NCBI GenBank assembly: GCA_007118095.1
Contig: SKSF01000035.1
Location: 1-64,000 of the forward strand
Length of the DNA stretch: 64,000 nt
Source: Dehalococcoidia bacterium
Lineage (GTDB): Bacteria; Chloroflexota; Dehalococcoidia; Tepidiformales; Tepidiformaceae
Direction of reading: 5' to 3'
Shown: piece by piece, positions 1-8,179 of the stretch
Numbering within the stretch: position 1 is the first letter of the stretch
Layout of the letters: every line of letters begins with the position of its first letter
Position numbers and translations under genes: made by a program
Notes under the pieces: generated by a model
What the model saw: the letters and a program-made list of their open reading frames with translations, nothing else
Told to the model about the DNA's origin: nothing
Database searches by the model: none

Positions 1-629
1 CCCACCGGTGCTCCAAGCCCCTTCGACAGGCAGAAACAGACACTGTCGCACGGGCCAGCAAGCGTCGCCGCGTCCGTCTCCAGCGCGACCGCCGCGTTGA
101 ATATCCGCGCGCCGTCCATGTGAACTTTCAGCCCACGCTCGTGCGCGGCTCCCGCCATCGTCGCGGTATCCTCGGCCGGGATCGCCGCGCCGCCACAACG
201 GTTATGCGTGTTTTCGAGGCACAGCAGCGAGGTCACAGGGGCGTGGATGTTGGGTCCTCTGACGTTCGCCGCGATTGCGGATGGCTCGAGCTGGCCGTCT
301 TCCCGGTTTTCGAGCACGTTCACCATCAGGTTGGCAAGGCGTGCCGCGCCGCCTACTTCATAGTTGAAGATGTGCGACTCGCGCCCCAGCAGCACCTCAT
401 CGCCGGGATTCGTATGCGTCAGCAGCGCAACCAGGTTCGCCATCGTCCCGCTGCTCACGTAGAGGGCGGCTTCCTTGCCAACTTGCTCGGCCGCCATCGC
501 CTCGAGCCGGTTTACAGTCGGATCTTCGCCGAAAACGTCGTCGCCGACCTCGGCGTACGCGATGGCCTCCCGCATCTCCGCTGTCGGGACGCTCACGGTG
601 TCGCTGCGGAGGTCGATGACCGCGTTCAT
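1..629 (-). CDS. ltaE: Threonine aldolase (beta-eliminating lyase family), 3' end cut by window
   Basis: PLP-dependent enzyme that should cleave L-threonine or L-allo-threonine to glycine and acetaldehyde in the cytoplasm. The first 209 codons are visible, reading from the ATG at 629-627. The N-terminus has the family signature [12 protein letters not shown]. The segment around residues 26-37 ([12 protein letters not shown]) and the [12 protein letters not shown] segment near 60 are typical of the family. The PLP-binding lysine lies in [10 protein letters not shown] at about residue 203, just before the window edge, so roughly the last 40% is missing. The gene starts 1 bp after the stop of the small unknown gene upstream, so the two are probably co-transcribed. 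The family assignment is firm; substrate stereospecificity cannot be read from sequence. Confidence 0.9.
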   Translation of the reverse strand, partial: MNAVIDLRSDTVSVPTAEMREAIAYAEVGDDVFGEDPTVNRLEAMAAEQVGKEAALYVSSGTMANLVALLTHTNPGDEVLLGRESHIFNYEVGGAARLANLMVNVLENREDGQLEPSAIAANVRGPNIHAPVTSLLCLENTHNRCGGAAIPAEDTATMAGAAHERGLKVHMDGARIFNAAVALETDAATLAGPCDSVCFCLSKGLGAPV

Positions 630-630
630 C

Positions 631-1074
631 TCATGCGCCCTTGCGTTCCCACAATGTCTGGTAGTGCTCGCCACCGCGGATAGCATCTAATACTTCGCGG
701 CGCTCCTCCCGCATCAGTTCTTCCAGCGCTGCCTGGCACGTCGATGCAGCGTCCGGGCCACCCACACTCTCGAACCGGTCTACGATGCGCTGCCACACTC
801 CGCTCGAAACGAGTACCCCCAGCATCCGCGGCCAGTGAAACGACATCACCTTCTCCGGCTGGGGGAATTCGGGCCGCAGTTCTTTGATGGCGCGAAATCG
901 CTCCTCGACCGAGCTCGCCGGGTTCACCATGCCGACGTAGGGCCCCGTGTCCGGCCGCGTGCGGAAATCCACCAGCAGGCGCTTTGGCACGATGTGAAAG
1001 CGCACGACAAGCACGTCGGACGCATCGATGACCTTGTAGACCTCGTCCAGGTCCACCCCGTACTCGTCACTCAT
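631..1074 (-). CDS. Conserved-looking hypothetical protein, 147 aa
   Basis: I do not recognise the family. The protein begins [17 protein letters not shown] and continues with an alternating hydrophobic stretch ([19 protein letters not shown]), which looks like two beta strands. A proline-containing middle follows, then a long helical, charged C-terminus ending in [11 protein letters not shown]. It has no signal peptide or membrane segment. The reading frame stays open upstream to about 1332, but the residues before 1074 are low-quality (Arg, Ser and Cys rich) and the ATG at 1074 gives a plausible acidic start. It abuts the threonine aldolase gene (1-bp gap) and probably forms an operon with it. 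No function is proposed. Confidence 0.65.
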   Translation of the reverse strand: MSDEYGVDLDEVYKVIDASDVLVVRFHIVPKRLLVDFRTRPDTGPYVGMVNPASSVEERFRAIKELRPEFPQPEKVMSFHWPRMLGVLVSSGVWQRIVDRFESVGGPDAASTCQAALEELMREERREVLDAIRGGEHYQTLWERKGA

Positions 1075-1514
1075 GCATTTCGGTCCAGCATCGCGAACTG
1101 CGTGGATCGTAGGGTACCGCCACCCACCATTCAAAGGGGTGGAGCGCCGGCGACTGACCGTGGCGGCGACGCCTTGGTTCGAACGGCGCACCCCACGGCA
1201 TGTTGCCAACCACTTCATACTACAGGTGGAACAATCCCGGCCGACGGGTTTCGGGGGCTGCCTGGCACGACGCTCCTTCATAGGCGTCGATCTGTTGTGC
1301 CAATATGACGTGGCGCTGGGCAAGGACGTCACTCACGAGATGTCGGCGACTTGTGCGGTGTCCAGCCGCCAGGCACGGTCTTCCCCCAGCGCAGTGCCTG
1401 AGCCCTTTCGTCACTTTCAGCACGACAGCCCTGGCGTTGTCGAGCGTCTGTCGGAGCATCTCATCTGTCGGAGCTTCGCCATCAAGACGACCTCGGTGTG
1501 CCCCCTGCTTCCGC
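1075..1514. other. 440-bp gap with no convincing gene
   Basis: No RNA gene or recognisable domain is seen on either strand. A 79-codon minus-strand frame at 1459-1220 has some protein-like helical composition (QTLDNARAVVLKV, LAQRHVILAQQID). It could be a small gene or the remnant of one, but it has no ribosome-binding site or family match that I can name, so I do not call it. Confidence 0.5.
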
Positions 1515-1937
1515 TTAGGTCGGCGGGCGTGATCGCTTGAACGGCAGGCGAGCGGCGAGTTCGTGCAGGCGCGCCTGCTCGACCGTGCCTCGCGTGTTCG
1601 ATACGAGGACGAGCAGATCGGGGCCGCCGAGCTCCATCGCGACCTGGAGACAGGCTCCGCATGGCCAGGTCAGCCCACCGTCGGTCTCGGGTGCAACGAG
1701 AGCCAGGAGCTGCGGGCGACCGTGGCCGTGTGCGACGGCGGCAAAGAAGGCAGTCCTTTCAGCGCACATTGCCAATCCGAGCGAGACATTCTCCACCAGG
1801 GCGCCGGGAACGATGACATCGGCGTCGGTGACCACGGCAGCACCCATGCGGAACCGCGAATAGGGTGCGTAAGCTCGTTCGCGGGCTTGTGCCGCCGTCT
1901 GGAGTGCGTCGTTTGCGCGTTGGTCCTGGTTGTCCAT
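1515..1937 (-). CDS. cdd: Cytidine deaminase
   Basis: Zinc hydrolase that deaminates cytidine and deoxycytidine to uridine and deoxyuridine for pyrimidine salvage. The 140-aa length is normal for the homotetrameric short form. The zinc site is complete: C58-A-E60, with Glu60 as the proton shuttle, and P92-C93-G-A-C96. The substrate segment RAYAPYSRFRMGAAV at residues 21-35 is also typical. The start is the ATG at 1937. There is no Shine-Dalgarno site, but a TAGCAT hexamer lies 7 nt upstream, suggesting a leaderless message. It is a stand-alone gene divergent from the MFS transporter. Confidence 0.95.
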   Translation of the reverse strand: MDNQDQRANDALQTAAQARERAYAPYSRFRMGAAVVTDADVIVPGALVENVSLGLAMCAERTAFFAAVAHGHGRPQLLALVAPETDGGLTWPCGACLQVAMELGGPDLLVLVSNTRGTVEQARLHELAARLPFKRSRPPT

Positions 1938-1944
1938 GGCTGAA

Positions 1945-1950
1945 ATGCTA
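1945..1950 (-). promoter_or_regulatory. Putative -10 box of a leaderless cdd transcript
   Basis: TAGCAT on the minus strand (1950-1945) ends 7 nt before the cdd ATG. This would place the transcription start at or next to the A of the start codon. No clear -35 element is visible. The same arrangement recurs before other genes in the window. Confidence 0.5.
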
Positions 1951-2047
1951 CACGAGGGGCGCGAGTCAGCCGGGACGGCGAGCCAAACACGACTGATGGG
2001 TTGTAGACTCCGGCAGGCCCGGTGATGCGGGCAACGAGGGGAGCTGC

Positions 2048-3364
2048 GTGACGCCTAATATCGCGGATCCAGGCACGCCTGACGAGCAACCGGCTGGTGT
2101 CACGAAAGCGGCTCCCCGCATCTACTACGGGTACTGGCTTGTGGGCGCGGCGTTCGTCGCTCAGTTCGTTTCGGTGGGCGCGCAGAATTACGTCATCGGT
2201 CCCTTTTTCGAACCGATGACGACGGACCTTGGCTGGACCCGTTCGGAGTACACCCTGGCGCGGACGCTGGGGATGTTCGTGATGGCGTTCACGGGCTTCT
2301 TCATCGGGACGTACGTGGATCGGCACGGCGGGCGGCGGTTCATGCTGATCGGCATCACGGTGCTGGCGAGCGCGATGTTTGCGCTCGCATATGTGCAGCA
2401 TCTGTGGCAGTGGATTCTGCTCAACGGGCTGATTCTGACTGCGGGTTCGGCGCTGATCGGAAACCTTGTGGTGAACGTGACGCTGGCGAAGTGGTTCGTG
2501 GAACACCGGGGCCGCGCGATCGGGTGGGCATCGATGGGCGTTTCGATGGCGGGCGTAGCGTTGACGCCGGCGGCGACGATGGTGATCGACGAGTATGGAT
2601 GGCGCGCCGCGTGGCAGATCCTGGCCGTGGCTTCGCTCGTGCTCATCCTGCCGCTGAGCCTGGTGATGCGGCGTGCGCCGGAGGACTTTGGGTGGCACCC
2701 GGATGGGCGTACAGCGGCGCAGATCGCAGCGGGCGCGGGCGCAATCGCGGCCGCGGACTTTGCAAGCTCGCTCACGCGGGCGCAGGCACTGCGGACACCG
2801 ACGTTCTACCTGTTGGTGCTGGCATTCGGGATGTTTGTCGCAACGATCGGCGTGATGTTGCTGCAGACGATTCCCTTCATGACCGACGCAGGGTTCAGCC
2901 GCGGCACGGCTTCGCTGATGATCACGGTGGCATCGATCCCGGCACTGGTTTCGAAGCCGGTGTGGGGCTGGGCGATCGACAAGTGGGATGGTCAGAAGCT
3001 TGCCGCAGCCAGCGCCGCCATTACCGGTTCGGCGATGGTGCTCATCACAGTGAGTGTACAGACGGAGTTGAAGCCCTTCGTGTACTTTGCGTTCTTCTTG
3101 CTGGGGTGCGGATGGGGCGGGCTCATTCCACTGCAAGAGGTCATCTGGGCAAGCTTCTTCGGGAGGCGATACCTCGGGGCGGTGCGCAGCGCCGGCTTAC
3201 CGCTGATGCTGGCGCTGACAGCTGGCGCGCCGCTGGTCGCGTCGATGTATTTCGACCGGGTCGGCAACTACGACGGGGTCTTCTTTGCTGTGGCGGCGAT
3301 GAACTTCGCAGCAGCGGTGCTGCTGGTACTGATCCGCAGGCCGATACGACAGGCCGCGAGCTGA
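2048..3364 (+). CDS. MFS transporter (monocarboxylate/oxalate-formate antiporter-like)
   Basis: Major facilitator superfamily inner-membrane protein of 438 aa with about 12 hydrophobic helices. The N-terminus is cytoplasmic and proline-rich. YYGYWLVGAAFVAQFVSVGA begins helix 1. The MFS loop 2-3 motif appears as GTYVDRHGGRRFMLIG around residues 89-104. LGWTRSEYTLA after helix 1 and the overall layout resemble the MCT/OFA branch, which moves small carboxylates. The start is GTG at 2048, supported by AGGGGAG at 2037-2043, 4 nt upstream. The substrate is unknown. Confidence 0.85.
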   Translation: MTPNIADPGTPDEQPAGVTKAAPRIYYGYWLVGAAFVAQFVSVGAQNYVIGPFFEPMTTDLGWTRSEYTLARTLGMFVMAFTGFFIGTYVDRHGGRRFMLIGITVLASAMFALAYVQHLWQWILLNGLILTAGSALIGNLVVNVTLAKWFVEHRGRAIGWASMGVSMAGVALTPAATMVIDEYGWRAAWQILAVASLVLILPLSLVMRRAPEDFGWHPDGRTAAQIAAGAGAIAAADFASSLTRAQALRTPTFYLLVLAFGMFVATIGVMLLQTIPFMTDAGFSRGTASLMITVASIPALVSKPVWGWAIDKWDGQKLAAASAAITGSAMVLITVSVQTELKPFVYFAFFLLGCGWGGLIPLQEVIWASFFGRRYLGAVRSAGLPLMLALTAGAPLVASMYFDRVGNYDGVFFAVAAMNFAAAVLLVLIRRPIRQAAS

Positions 3365-3375
3365 CCTCTCTGCGG

Positions 3376-3395
3376 CCTGACTGAAGGAAGTCAGG
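3376..3395 (+). terminator. Weak stem-loop after the MFS gene
   Basis: CCTGACT-GAAGGA-AGTCAGG forms a perfect 7-bp stem 11 bp after the MFS stop codon, followed by only GTTTC. It may be a weak terminator or an mRNA 3'-end stabiliser. The rest of the stretch between the MFS gene and the tRNA holds nothing else I can support. Confidence 0.4.
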
Positions 3396-3566
3396 GTTTC
3401 GGGGAGTCACTGCGATACGGGGGAGGCGGATGTGCCGGCTACGAAGCCTCGAGCGCTTGTCGGCCTCGTTCCAGTTCGAAGGCTGTGAGCTCCTGGAGTA
3501 CTGCCTGCTTGCGTTTGGTCACTCCTGGCGTCGTTTCCAATTCGAGAGTCGACGCAAGGAAGCAAG

Positions 3567-3643
3567 TGGTCGGGGTGCCCCGATTCGAACGGGGGACCCC
3601 ACGGCCCCAAACCGTGTGCTCTACCAGGCTGAGCTACACCCCG
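3567..3643 (-). tRNA. tRNA-Pro (anticodon UGG)
   Basis: Complete cloverleaf on the minus strand. The 7-bp acceptor stem CGGGGTG/CACCCCG pairs 3643-3637 with 3577-3571. The D arm has GCTC/GAGC, and the anticodon stem CACGG/CCGTG encloses the loop TTTGGGG, with TGG at positions 34-36. The T arm is CCCCG-TTCGAAT-CGGGG, the discriminator base is A, and CCA is encoded (3569-3567). Confidence 0.97.
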
Positions 3644-3694
3644 ACTCCCCTGAGCGTACGAGGAATCCGCCGCAACGCAAAGCCGCACACCCGC

Positions 3695-3700
3695 TATAGT
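3695..3700 (+). promoter_or_regulatory. Putative -10 box of a leaderless hydrolase transcript
   Basis: TATAGT lies exactly 6 nt before the ATG at 3707, which has no ribosome-binding site. No -35 match is visible. Confidence 0.5.
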
Positions 3701-3706
3701 CCCCTT

Positions 3707-4456
3707 ATGACCGATCCATTCGCACAAGAACCGCCCGGCGGCGACCTCACCCTCAGTATCCAGGGCGTCGGCGCCGAACCGCCCGCCGACGACGGGTCGA
3801 TGCGACTGCACGTCAGCACAACCCGTGGCGAGATCCAGGGTGTTCTCCATCCCGTTGAAGGCGGCACTGGCGCGGTCGTCTTTGTCGGTGGCGCGTCTGG
3901 TGGCATCGATGGCCCCGCCGGGAACCTCTACAGTCGTATCCCGGCAGCACTCACCGAAAAGCAGATCACCACCCTCCGCCTGGACTACCGTCATCCCGAT
4001 AACTTCGAAGAGTGCGTGCTCGATGTGCTCGGCGCCTGTTCCGTGCTGAAGGGCATCGGCGCGAGCAAGGTCGTCCTGGCCGGGAACAGCTTTGGTGGTG
4101 CAGTGGTTATCAGCGCGGCCGAGCTTGCGCCCATCGTGGCCGGTGTCGTTTCGATGTCTCCCCAGCTCTACGGCACCAGCCGGGTTGAGCAGCTTGACTG
4201 CCCACTTCTCTTCATCCACGGCATGGCCGATACGGTCCTTAGCCACGAGGCCAGCGAGGATATCTACCGCCGGGCGAACGAACCGAAACGCATCGTGCTC
4301 TACGCCGAAGCCGGCCACTCGCTGGTCCAGGCGAGCCACGACATCGAAGATCTGCTGCTCGAATGGATACCTGCGTGCCTTTCCGGAGTGACCATGGAAG
4401 GTGGGCGCGAAGAATACGAAGGCCCGCACCGTGGTGCGGATTCCATGCAGGGATAG
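3707..4456 (+). CDS. Alpha/beta hydrolase (dienelactone hydrolase-like)
   Basis: Predicted cytoplasmic serine hydrolase of 249 aa. The catalytic triad can be read: nucleophile Ser128 in the elbow GNSFGG, acid Asp175 in HGMADTVL, and His204 in AEAGHSL. A GGASGG segment after the first core strand (61-66) is a candidate oxyanion-hole loop. There is no signal peptide. The first ~30 residues are polar and likely disordered, as is the C-terminal tail after residue 225. The frame is open further upstream but runs through the tRNA on the other strand, so the ATG at 3707 next to the TATAGT box is preferred. The substrate is unknown. Confidence 0.85.
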   Translation: MTDPFAQEPPGGDLTLSIQGVGAEPPADDGSMRLHVSTTRGEIQGVLHPVEGGTGAVVFVGGASGGIDGPAGNLYSRIPAALTEKQITTLRLDYRHPDNFEECVLDVLGACSVLKGIGASKVVLAGNSFGGAVVISAAELAPIVAGVVSMSPQLYGTSRVEQLDCPLLFIHGMADTVLSHEASEDIYRRANEPKRIVLYAEAGHSLVQASHDIEDLLLEWIPACLSGVTMEGGREEYEGPHRGADSMQG

Positions 4457-4566
4457 TTGCGGCGAGCACGACAACTTGCCCTAAGCGGGTGAAGGGGACT
4501 GGCGCTGCCATTTACCTCTGTGATACTTTACGCATCCGGCTGAAACGGAGGCGCTGTCGGCGGGGT

Positions 4567-4666
4567 GGCCGGCGTATGCAAGGCTCGCGTGCTTGACGCC
4601 ATCTCCCATAGCTTCAAGCACCATTCCCTCGGGAAAGCCGTCCTACCGGACGTGCATACGGCGGCC
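4567..4666. other. Structured intergenic element (copy B), possible noncoding RNA
   Basis: Two arms, 4567-4580 and 4653-4666, are complementary at 13 of 14 positions and close a 100-nt structure. Inside are TGCTTGA/TCAAGCA (4590-4596 with 4614-4620), a small TTCCC/GGGAA hairpin, and the palindrome CGTCC-TACC-GGACG within the 17-nt core GCCGTCCTACCGGACGT at 4637-4653. The same core and the same order of three hairpins recur at 4740-4811. The element sits between the convergent hydrolase and ftsZ genes, so its strand is undecided. It matches no RNA family I know. Confidence 0.45.
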
Positions 4667-4739
4667 AGGCAGCTCCTCCTTTCAGCCCTCTTTTTTGTCT
4701 CGCGCTAACTTGCCATAACACAGTAAGCGCAAAGCAAGC

Positions 4740-4811
4740 GGGGCCGGCGTCATCTCCCGCGACGCCAGCCCCGTAGCACCCCCGCAGGGGCCGTCCTACC
4801 GGACGTTTTTT
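4740..4811 (+). terminator. Structured element copy A ending in an intrinsic terminator
   Basis: On the plus strand, a long hairpin has arms 4740-4751 and 4761-4772 (11 of 12 pairs). It is followed by CCCC/GGGG, and then by CGTCC-TACC-GGACG (4792-4805) running straight into TTTTTT (4806-4811), which is a textbook rho-independent ending. It shares the 17-nt core and the CATCTCCC loop with copy B. It could end transcription from the hydrolase side and shield the ftsZ end of the dcw operon. Confidence 0.6.
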
Positions 4812-4835
4812 CGCGCTCGGCTTCGTGCTATTTGC

Positions 4836-5969
4836 CTACCTCCTTTCGTTCTGACTTGCCACTGCCTCTTCCTGCGCCCGGTTCAACGCGCCCAGGGAGC
4901 GGATGTTCCGCCGCAGGAACGCGGGCAGTTCGGCATCTTCGGAGCTGCTCACACCCGGGAGCCCGTACTCTGCGATGCGCTCTTCGCGCCGGTGGGTGTC
5001 GAGCTGTTGCGCCTTGGGCGGGAAGCCCGTCGCAATCACCGTCATGTGCACTTCTTCGCCGACGCTCGGGTCGACGACCGTGCCCATCAGGATGTTCGCC
5101 GAGGGGTCGGCCACTTCCGCGATGACGCGTGCCGCCTGGTCGAACTCCTGCAGCTTCAGGCTGCCGTCGTGCGTGATGTTGTAGAGGACGTTCTGCGCCC
5201 CATCAATCGACTGGTCGAGCAGCGGGCTAACCGTTGCCGCACGCGCAGCCTCGACCGCGCGGGAATCGCCGGCCGCGCGGCCGACGGCCAGGAGCGCGGG
5301 GCCTGCTTCCGACATCGTCGTGCGGACGTCGTTGAAGTCCAGGTTGATGGCGCCGTTCTGGCTGATGATGTTCGAAATCGACTGGATTGCCTGCCGCAGG
5401 ACGTCGTCGGCCATATCGAAGGCCTCGGTGACCGTGCACTCGTTCGGGCAGATCTCAAGCAGTCGCGAGTTCGGGATGACAATGAGCGTATCGACCTTCT
5501 CGCGCAGCCGGCTGATGCCCTCCTCGGCCTGCTGCATCCGCCGTGCGCCCTCCCACGCGAACGGCTTCGTCACCACGCCGATGGTGAGCGCCCCGGCTTC
5601 CTTCGCGATCTCGGCGACGATCGGGGCGGCGCCTGTGCCCGTACCACCACCCATACCGGCGGTCACGAACACCATTTCGCTGCCGCGCAACAGGTCGTGC
5701 AGCTCTTCGCGGCTTTCGTCCGCCGCGCGTTCGCCACGAGACCAGTCGCCACCGACACCAAGGCCTTTCGTCAGCTTTTCACCGATCCGCAGCCGTACCG
5801 GCGCCTCCGAGGTGGCGAGCGCCTGGGCGTCCGTGTTGCAGGTGATGAATGTGACGCTGGGGATCCGGGACTGGATCATCCGGTCGACGGCGTTACATCC
5901 GCCGCCGCCCACCCCAACAACCTTGATGTTGGGCAGGACGTCTGTGTCGTACTGCGCGTGGCGGGTCAT
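4836..5969 (-). CDS. ftsZ: Cell division protein FtsZ
   Basis: Tubulin-like GTPase that polymerises into the Z-ring at midcell. The 377-aa protein carries the nucleotide motif GGGTGTG at residues 107-113, the N-terminal VVGVGGGGCNAVDRMI, and the synergy-loop region FNDVRTTMSEAGPALLAVG. The conserved C-terminal peptide that binds FtsA and other tethers is recognisable as ELPAFLRRN, followed by a basic tail of about 25 residues. The ATG at 5969 is preceded by AAGGAGAGCAAT. It is the last gene of the dcw operon; the 86-bp gap after ftsA contains this Shine-Dalgarno site and allows independent translation. Confidence 0.98.
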   Translation of the reverse strand: MTRHAQYDTDVLPNIKVVGVGGGGCNAVDRMIQSRIPSVTFITCNTDAQALATSEAPVRLRIGEKLTKGLGVGGDWSRGERAADESREELHDLLRGSEMVFVTAGMGGGTGTGAAPIVAEIAKEAGALTIGVVTKPFAWEGARRMQQAEEGISRLREKVDTLIVIPNSRLLEICPNECTVTEAFDMADDVLRQAIQSISNIISQNGAINLDFNDVRTTMSEAGPALLAVGRAAGDSRAVEAARAATVSPLLDQSIDGAQNVLYNITHDGSLKLQEFDQAARVIAEVADPSANILMGTVVDPSVGEEVHMTVIATGFPPKAQQLDTHRREERIAEYGLPGVSSSEDAELPAFLRRNIRSLGALNRAQEEAVASQNERR

Positions 5970-6055
5970 ATTGCTCTCCTTGTGCTCTGGTTCCGGTGTG
6001 TTGGGTTTGTCGACATTGGCGGGGTTTGTCGCGGGAATCGTCTTCCCTCCTTTCC

Positions 6056-7300
6056 CTACTGGGGCATGAGTGACCGGCCTATTGATGCCAGGCGCTTGAA
6101 CAGGCCCGAAGCCGGTACGTCGAAGTGCATCCCATTTGCCTCCGGCGCTGGCGTCCGGTCGTTCAGCCCGTGGCTCACAAGGCCGATCGAGGTCGCATAC
6201 GATGGGCTCCCAATGAGGTCGCTCATTCCTGAATGGCTGGCGGGGCGTGCCTGCCGGACCGGCATCCCGAGCCGCGACTCCGCGACCTCGGCGAGCCCCG
6301 TGATCTGGCTGGCGCCACCTGTCAGCACCAGCCCCGCTGCAATGCGGTCGGCATAGCCGACCCGCTTCAACTCCAGCGCAATCATCTCGAGGATCTCCTC
6401 GACTCGCGCCTGGAGGATTTCGCTCACATAGCCGAGCTTCACCGACTTCCGTTGTTGGGTGCCGAAGGCGTCGACTTCGACCGTTTCGTGCTCGATCTCC
6501 GATGTCGAAAAGGCGCGGCCATGCTGACACTTCAGCGTCTCCGCACTTTCCCAGGGGCAGCGCAGCACCCTCGCCAGGTCGTGTGTCATGTGCGAACCGG
6601 CGATGGGCAGGCACGCCGTGTGCGCGATGCTGCCCTCGTCATAGACCGCCATGGAGGTCGTGCTGCCGCCGATATCCACCACGGCGACGCCCTGTTGCCG
6701 TTCCTGCTCCGTGAGCACGCACTCCGCCGCGCCAATGGGCTCGGCGACGATTTCGTCCACCTGCACGCCGGCACCCTCGATGCACTTCGTGAGGTTCTGA
6801 ACCGCCGACACCGCCCCTGTGACGATGTGTGTCTCCGCGTCCAGGCGGCCGCCGTACATCCCGACCGGGTCGCTCACCGGCTCAGTGCCTTCCACCCAGT
6901 ACCCGCGCGGAATGACATGCAGGATCTGCCGGTTTGTTGGGATGCTGATCTGCCCGGCGGACTCCAGGACGCGTGCCCGGTCGTCTTCGCTAATCGGTCG
7001 CGTCCGGTCCGGGATTGCAATGATCCCCCGGTTGTTCTGCGAGTGCAGGTGGCCACCCGAAATGCCCACCATCGCGCTCAGGATCCGCATGCCACAGGAC
7101 TGCTCGGCCTTCTCGACCGCCGTCGCGACGGAATCCCGTGCCGATTGGATGTTGTCGATCACGCCCCGCGTGAGCCCTGAAGCAGGTGCGACGCCCACCC
7201 CGAGGATGCGCGTGTCCCCCTGTTCGTCGATGTCGCCCACAATAACCGCGACTTTGGTCGAACCGAGGTCGATGGCTGCGATGGTCTGGCGTCGTTTCAT
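6056..7300 (-). CDS. ftsA: Cell division protein FtsA
   Basis: Actin-fold ATPase that anchors FtsZ to the membrane and recruits later division proteins. The 414-aa sequence has the phosphate-1 motif AAIDLGSTKVAVIVG near the N-terminus, the SHS2/1C domain region, the phosphate-2 motif VVDIGGSTTSMAVYDEG and the adenosine motif LTGGASQI. The C-terminus GLFKRLASIGRSLMPQ is the expected amphipathic membrane-targeting helix, reached through a flexible linker. It lies 21 bp after ftsQ and 86 bp before ftsZ, in the usual ftsQ-ftsA-ftsZ order. Confidence 0.97.
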   Translation of the reverse strand: MKRRQTIAAIDLGSTKVAVIVGDIDEQGDTRILGVGVAPASGLTRGVIDNIQSARDSVATAVEKAEQSCGMRILSAMVGISGGHLHSQNNRGIIAIPDRTRPISEDDRARVLESAGQISIPTNRQILHVIPRGYWVEGTEPVSDPVGMYGGRLDAETHIVTGAVSAVQNLTKCIEGAGVQVDEIVAEPIGAAECVLTEQERQQGVAVVDIGGSTTSMAVYDEGSIAHTACLPIAGSHMTHDLARVLRCPWESAETLKCQHGRAFSTSEIEHETVEVDAFGTQQRKSVKLGYVSEILQARVEEILEMIALELKRVGYADRIAAGLVLTGGASQITGLAEVAESRLGMPVRQARPASHSGMSDLIGSPSYATSIGLVSHGLNDRTPAPEANGMHFDVPASGLFKRLASIGRSLMPQ

Positions 7301-7321
7301 GTTGCTTCTCCTGGCGCGTGC

Positions 7322-8179
7322 TTACTGCAAAACCGGCCGGTTCCCATACCGGAGATCGATAACGTTGTAGTCGATGTCCTCTTCCTCCGCGGTCGCTGCC
7401 ATCTCGGCCCAGACGGCGAGCTTGTAGTCCATACCGCTCGAGTCGCCCAGGACCGCCACGTGCCCGTCGGCTGTGGTTACCTGGACGCCTTTGCCCGTGA
7501 GGAACGCCACTTCTGTGACGCTCGTGCCCAGCCGCTCGGGCAGCAGCTCGTAGATATCGCGCGCGACCGCGACGGCGTGGTGGTCCACTCGTTCGCCGAG
7601 GTCCCGCGCGCCGACTTCCGAGCTGACGATGACCGGCGGGTCCTCGGGCGGCGCGATATCGTCGGCGGTGCCCAGGACAACGCCGTCCCGGTCGATGGTG
7701 TAGCTCAGCCCGCCCTGTTCCCACGTGCCCCAGGGCTGGCGCTCTTCGACGTGGATGACGACGGTGTCCGGCCAGCTTCGTTCCAGCCGGACCGTTTCGA
7801 GGCGCGCTATCTCGTAGATATCGTGCTGAGCCCCGGAGAGGTCGGCGGTGAACATGCTTTCGCCCGCGAGGTCCGCGCGCCCGGCAATCGTGGCTGCTTC
7901 CACGTTCTCGTTGCCCCGCACTTCCACCGTCGAGACTTCGAAAATGGGCGATGCGTAGGCCGCATAGGCGCCGCCCCCCAGCACGCCGAAGATCCCCAGC
8001 ACAACCCCGGCAATTGCACACTTCCGGCCCGGCCGCAGGCGCTGCATGAGCCCGCGCTCCGAACCATCGCTCCCGCCCCTGGCGGCCGGTGTGTTCCGGC
8101 GGCCCACGGCGGGACGGGTGTGGCGCAAAATCCGCGCTGGCAGATCCCGTGGTCCTTTTCCACCGCGCCGGGCTGTCAT
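7322..8179 (-). CDS. ftsQ: Cell division protein FtsQ/DivIB
   Basis: Bitopic membrane protein of the divisome that scaffolds FtsB/FtsL. The 285-aa protein has a basic, disordered cytoplasmic tail (1-50), one transmembrane helix at about 53-77, and a POTRA domain opening with IFEVSTVEVRGNENV. The FtsQ beta domain follows with the characteristic PDTVVIHVEERQPWGTWE. The ATG at 8179 overlaps the ddl stop codon by 4 bp (ATGA), which fixes the start; residues upstream of it in the same frame are low-complexity shadow of ddl. Confidence 0.93.
   Translation of the reverse strand: MTARRGGKGPRDLPARILRHTRPAVGRRNTPAARGGSDGSERGLMQRLRPGRKCAIAGVVLGIFGVLGGGAYAAYASPIFEVSTVEVRGNENVEAATIAGRADLAGESMFTADLSGAQHDIYEIARLETVRLERSWPDTVVIHVEERQPWGTWEQGGLSYTIDRDGVVLGTADDIAPPEDPPVIVSSEVGARDLGERVDHHAVAVARDIYELLPERLGTSVTEVAFLTGKGVQVTTADGHVAVLGDSSGMDYKLAVWAEMAATAEEEDIDYNVIDLRYGNRPVLQ

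Noticed and set aside
1170-1195. GGTTCGAAC, resembling a tRNA T-loop.
   Set aside because: Neither strand gives a T-stem with five pairs, an acceptor stem or an anticodon arm.
3439-3522. A 27-codon minus-strand frame just downstream of tRNA-Pro with an amphipathic sequence (TKRKQAVLQELTAFELERG).
   Set aside because: Too short to judge. The GTG start has AGGAG touching it and there is no family support; it could be a chance frame or a gene remnant.
4457-4566. Possible 6S RNA, because CCAGTCCCCT appears on the minus strand.
   Set aside because: The rest of the 6S consensus and the long open-bubble duplex are absent; a ten-base match is not enough.
4681-4700. A T6 run after TTCAGCCCTC as a terminator.
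   Set aside because: No stem-loop directly precedes the T run on the plus strand; the large stem ends about 25 nt earlier.
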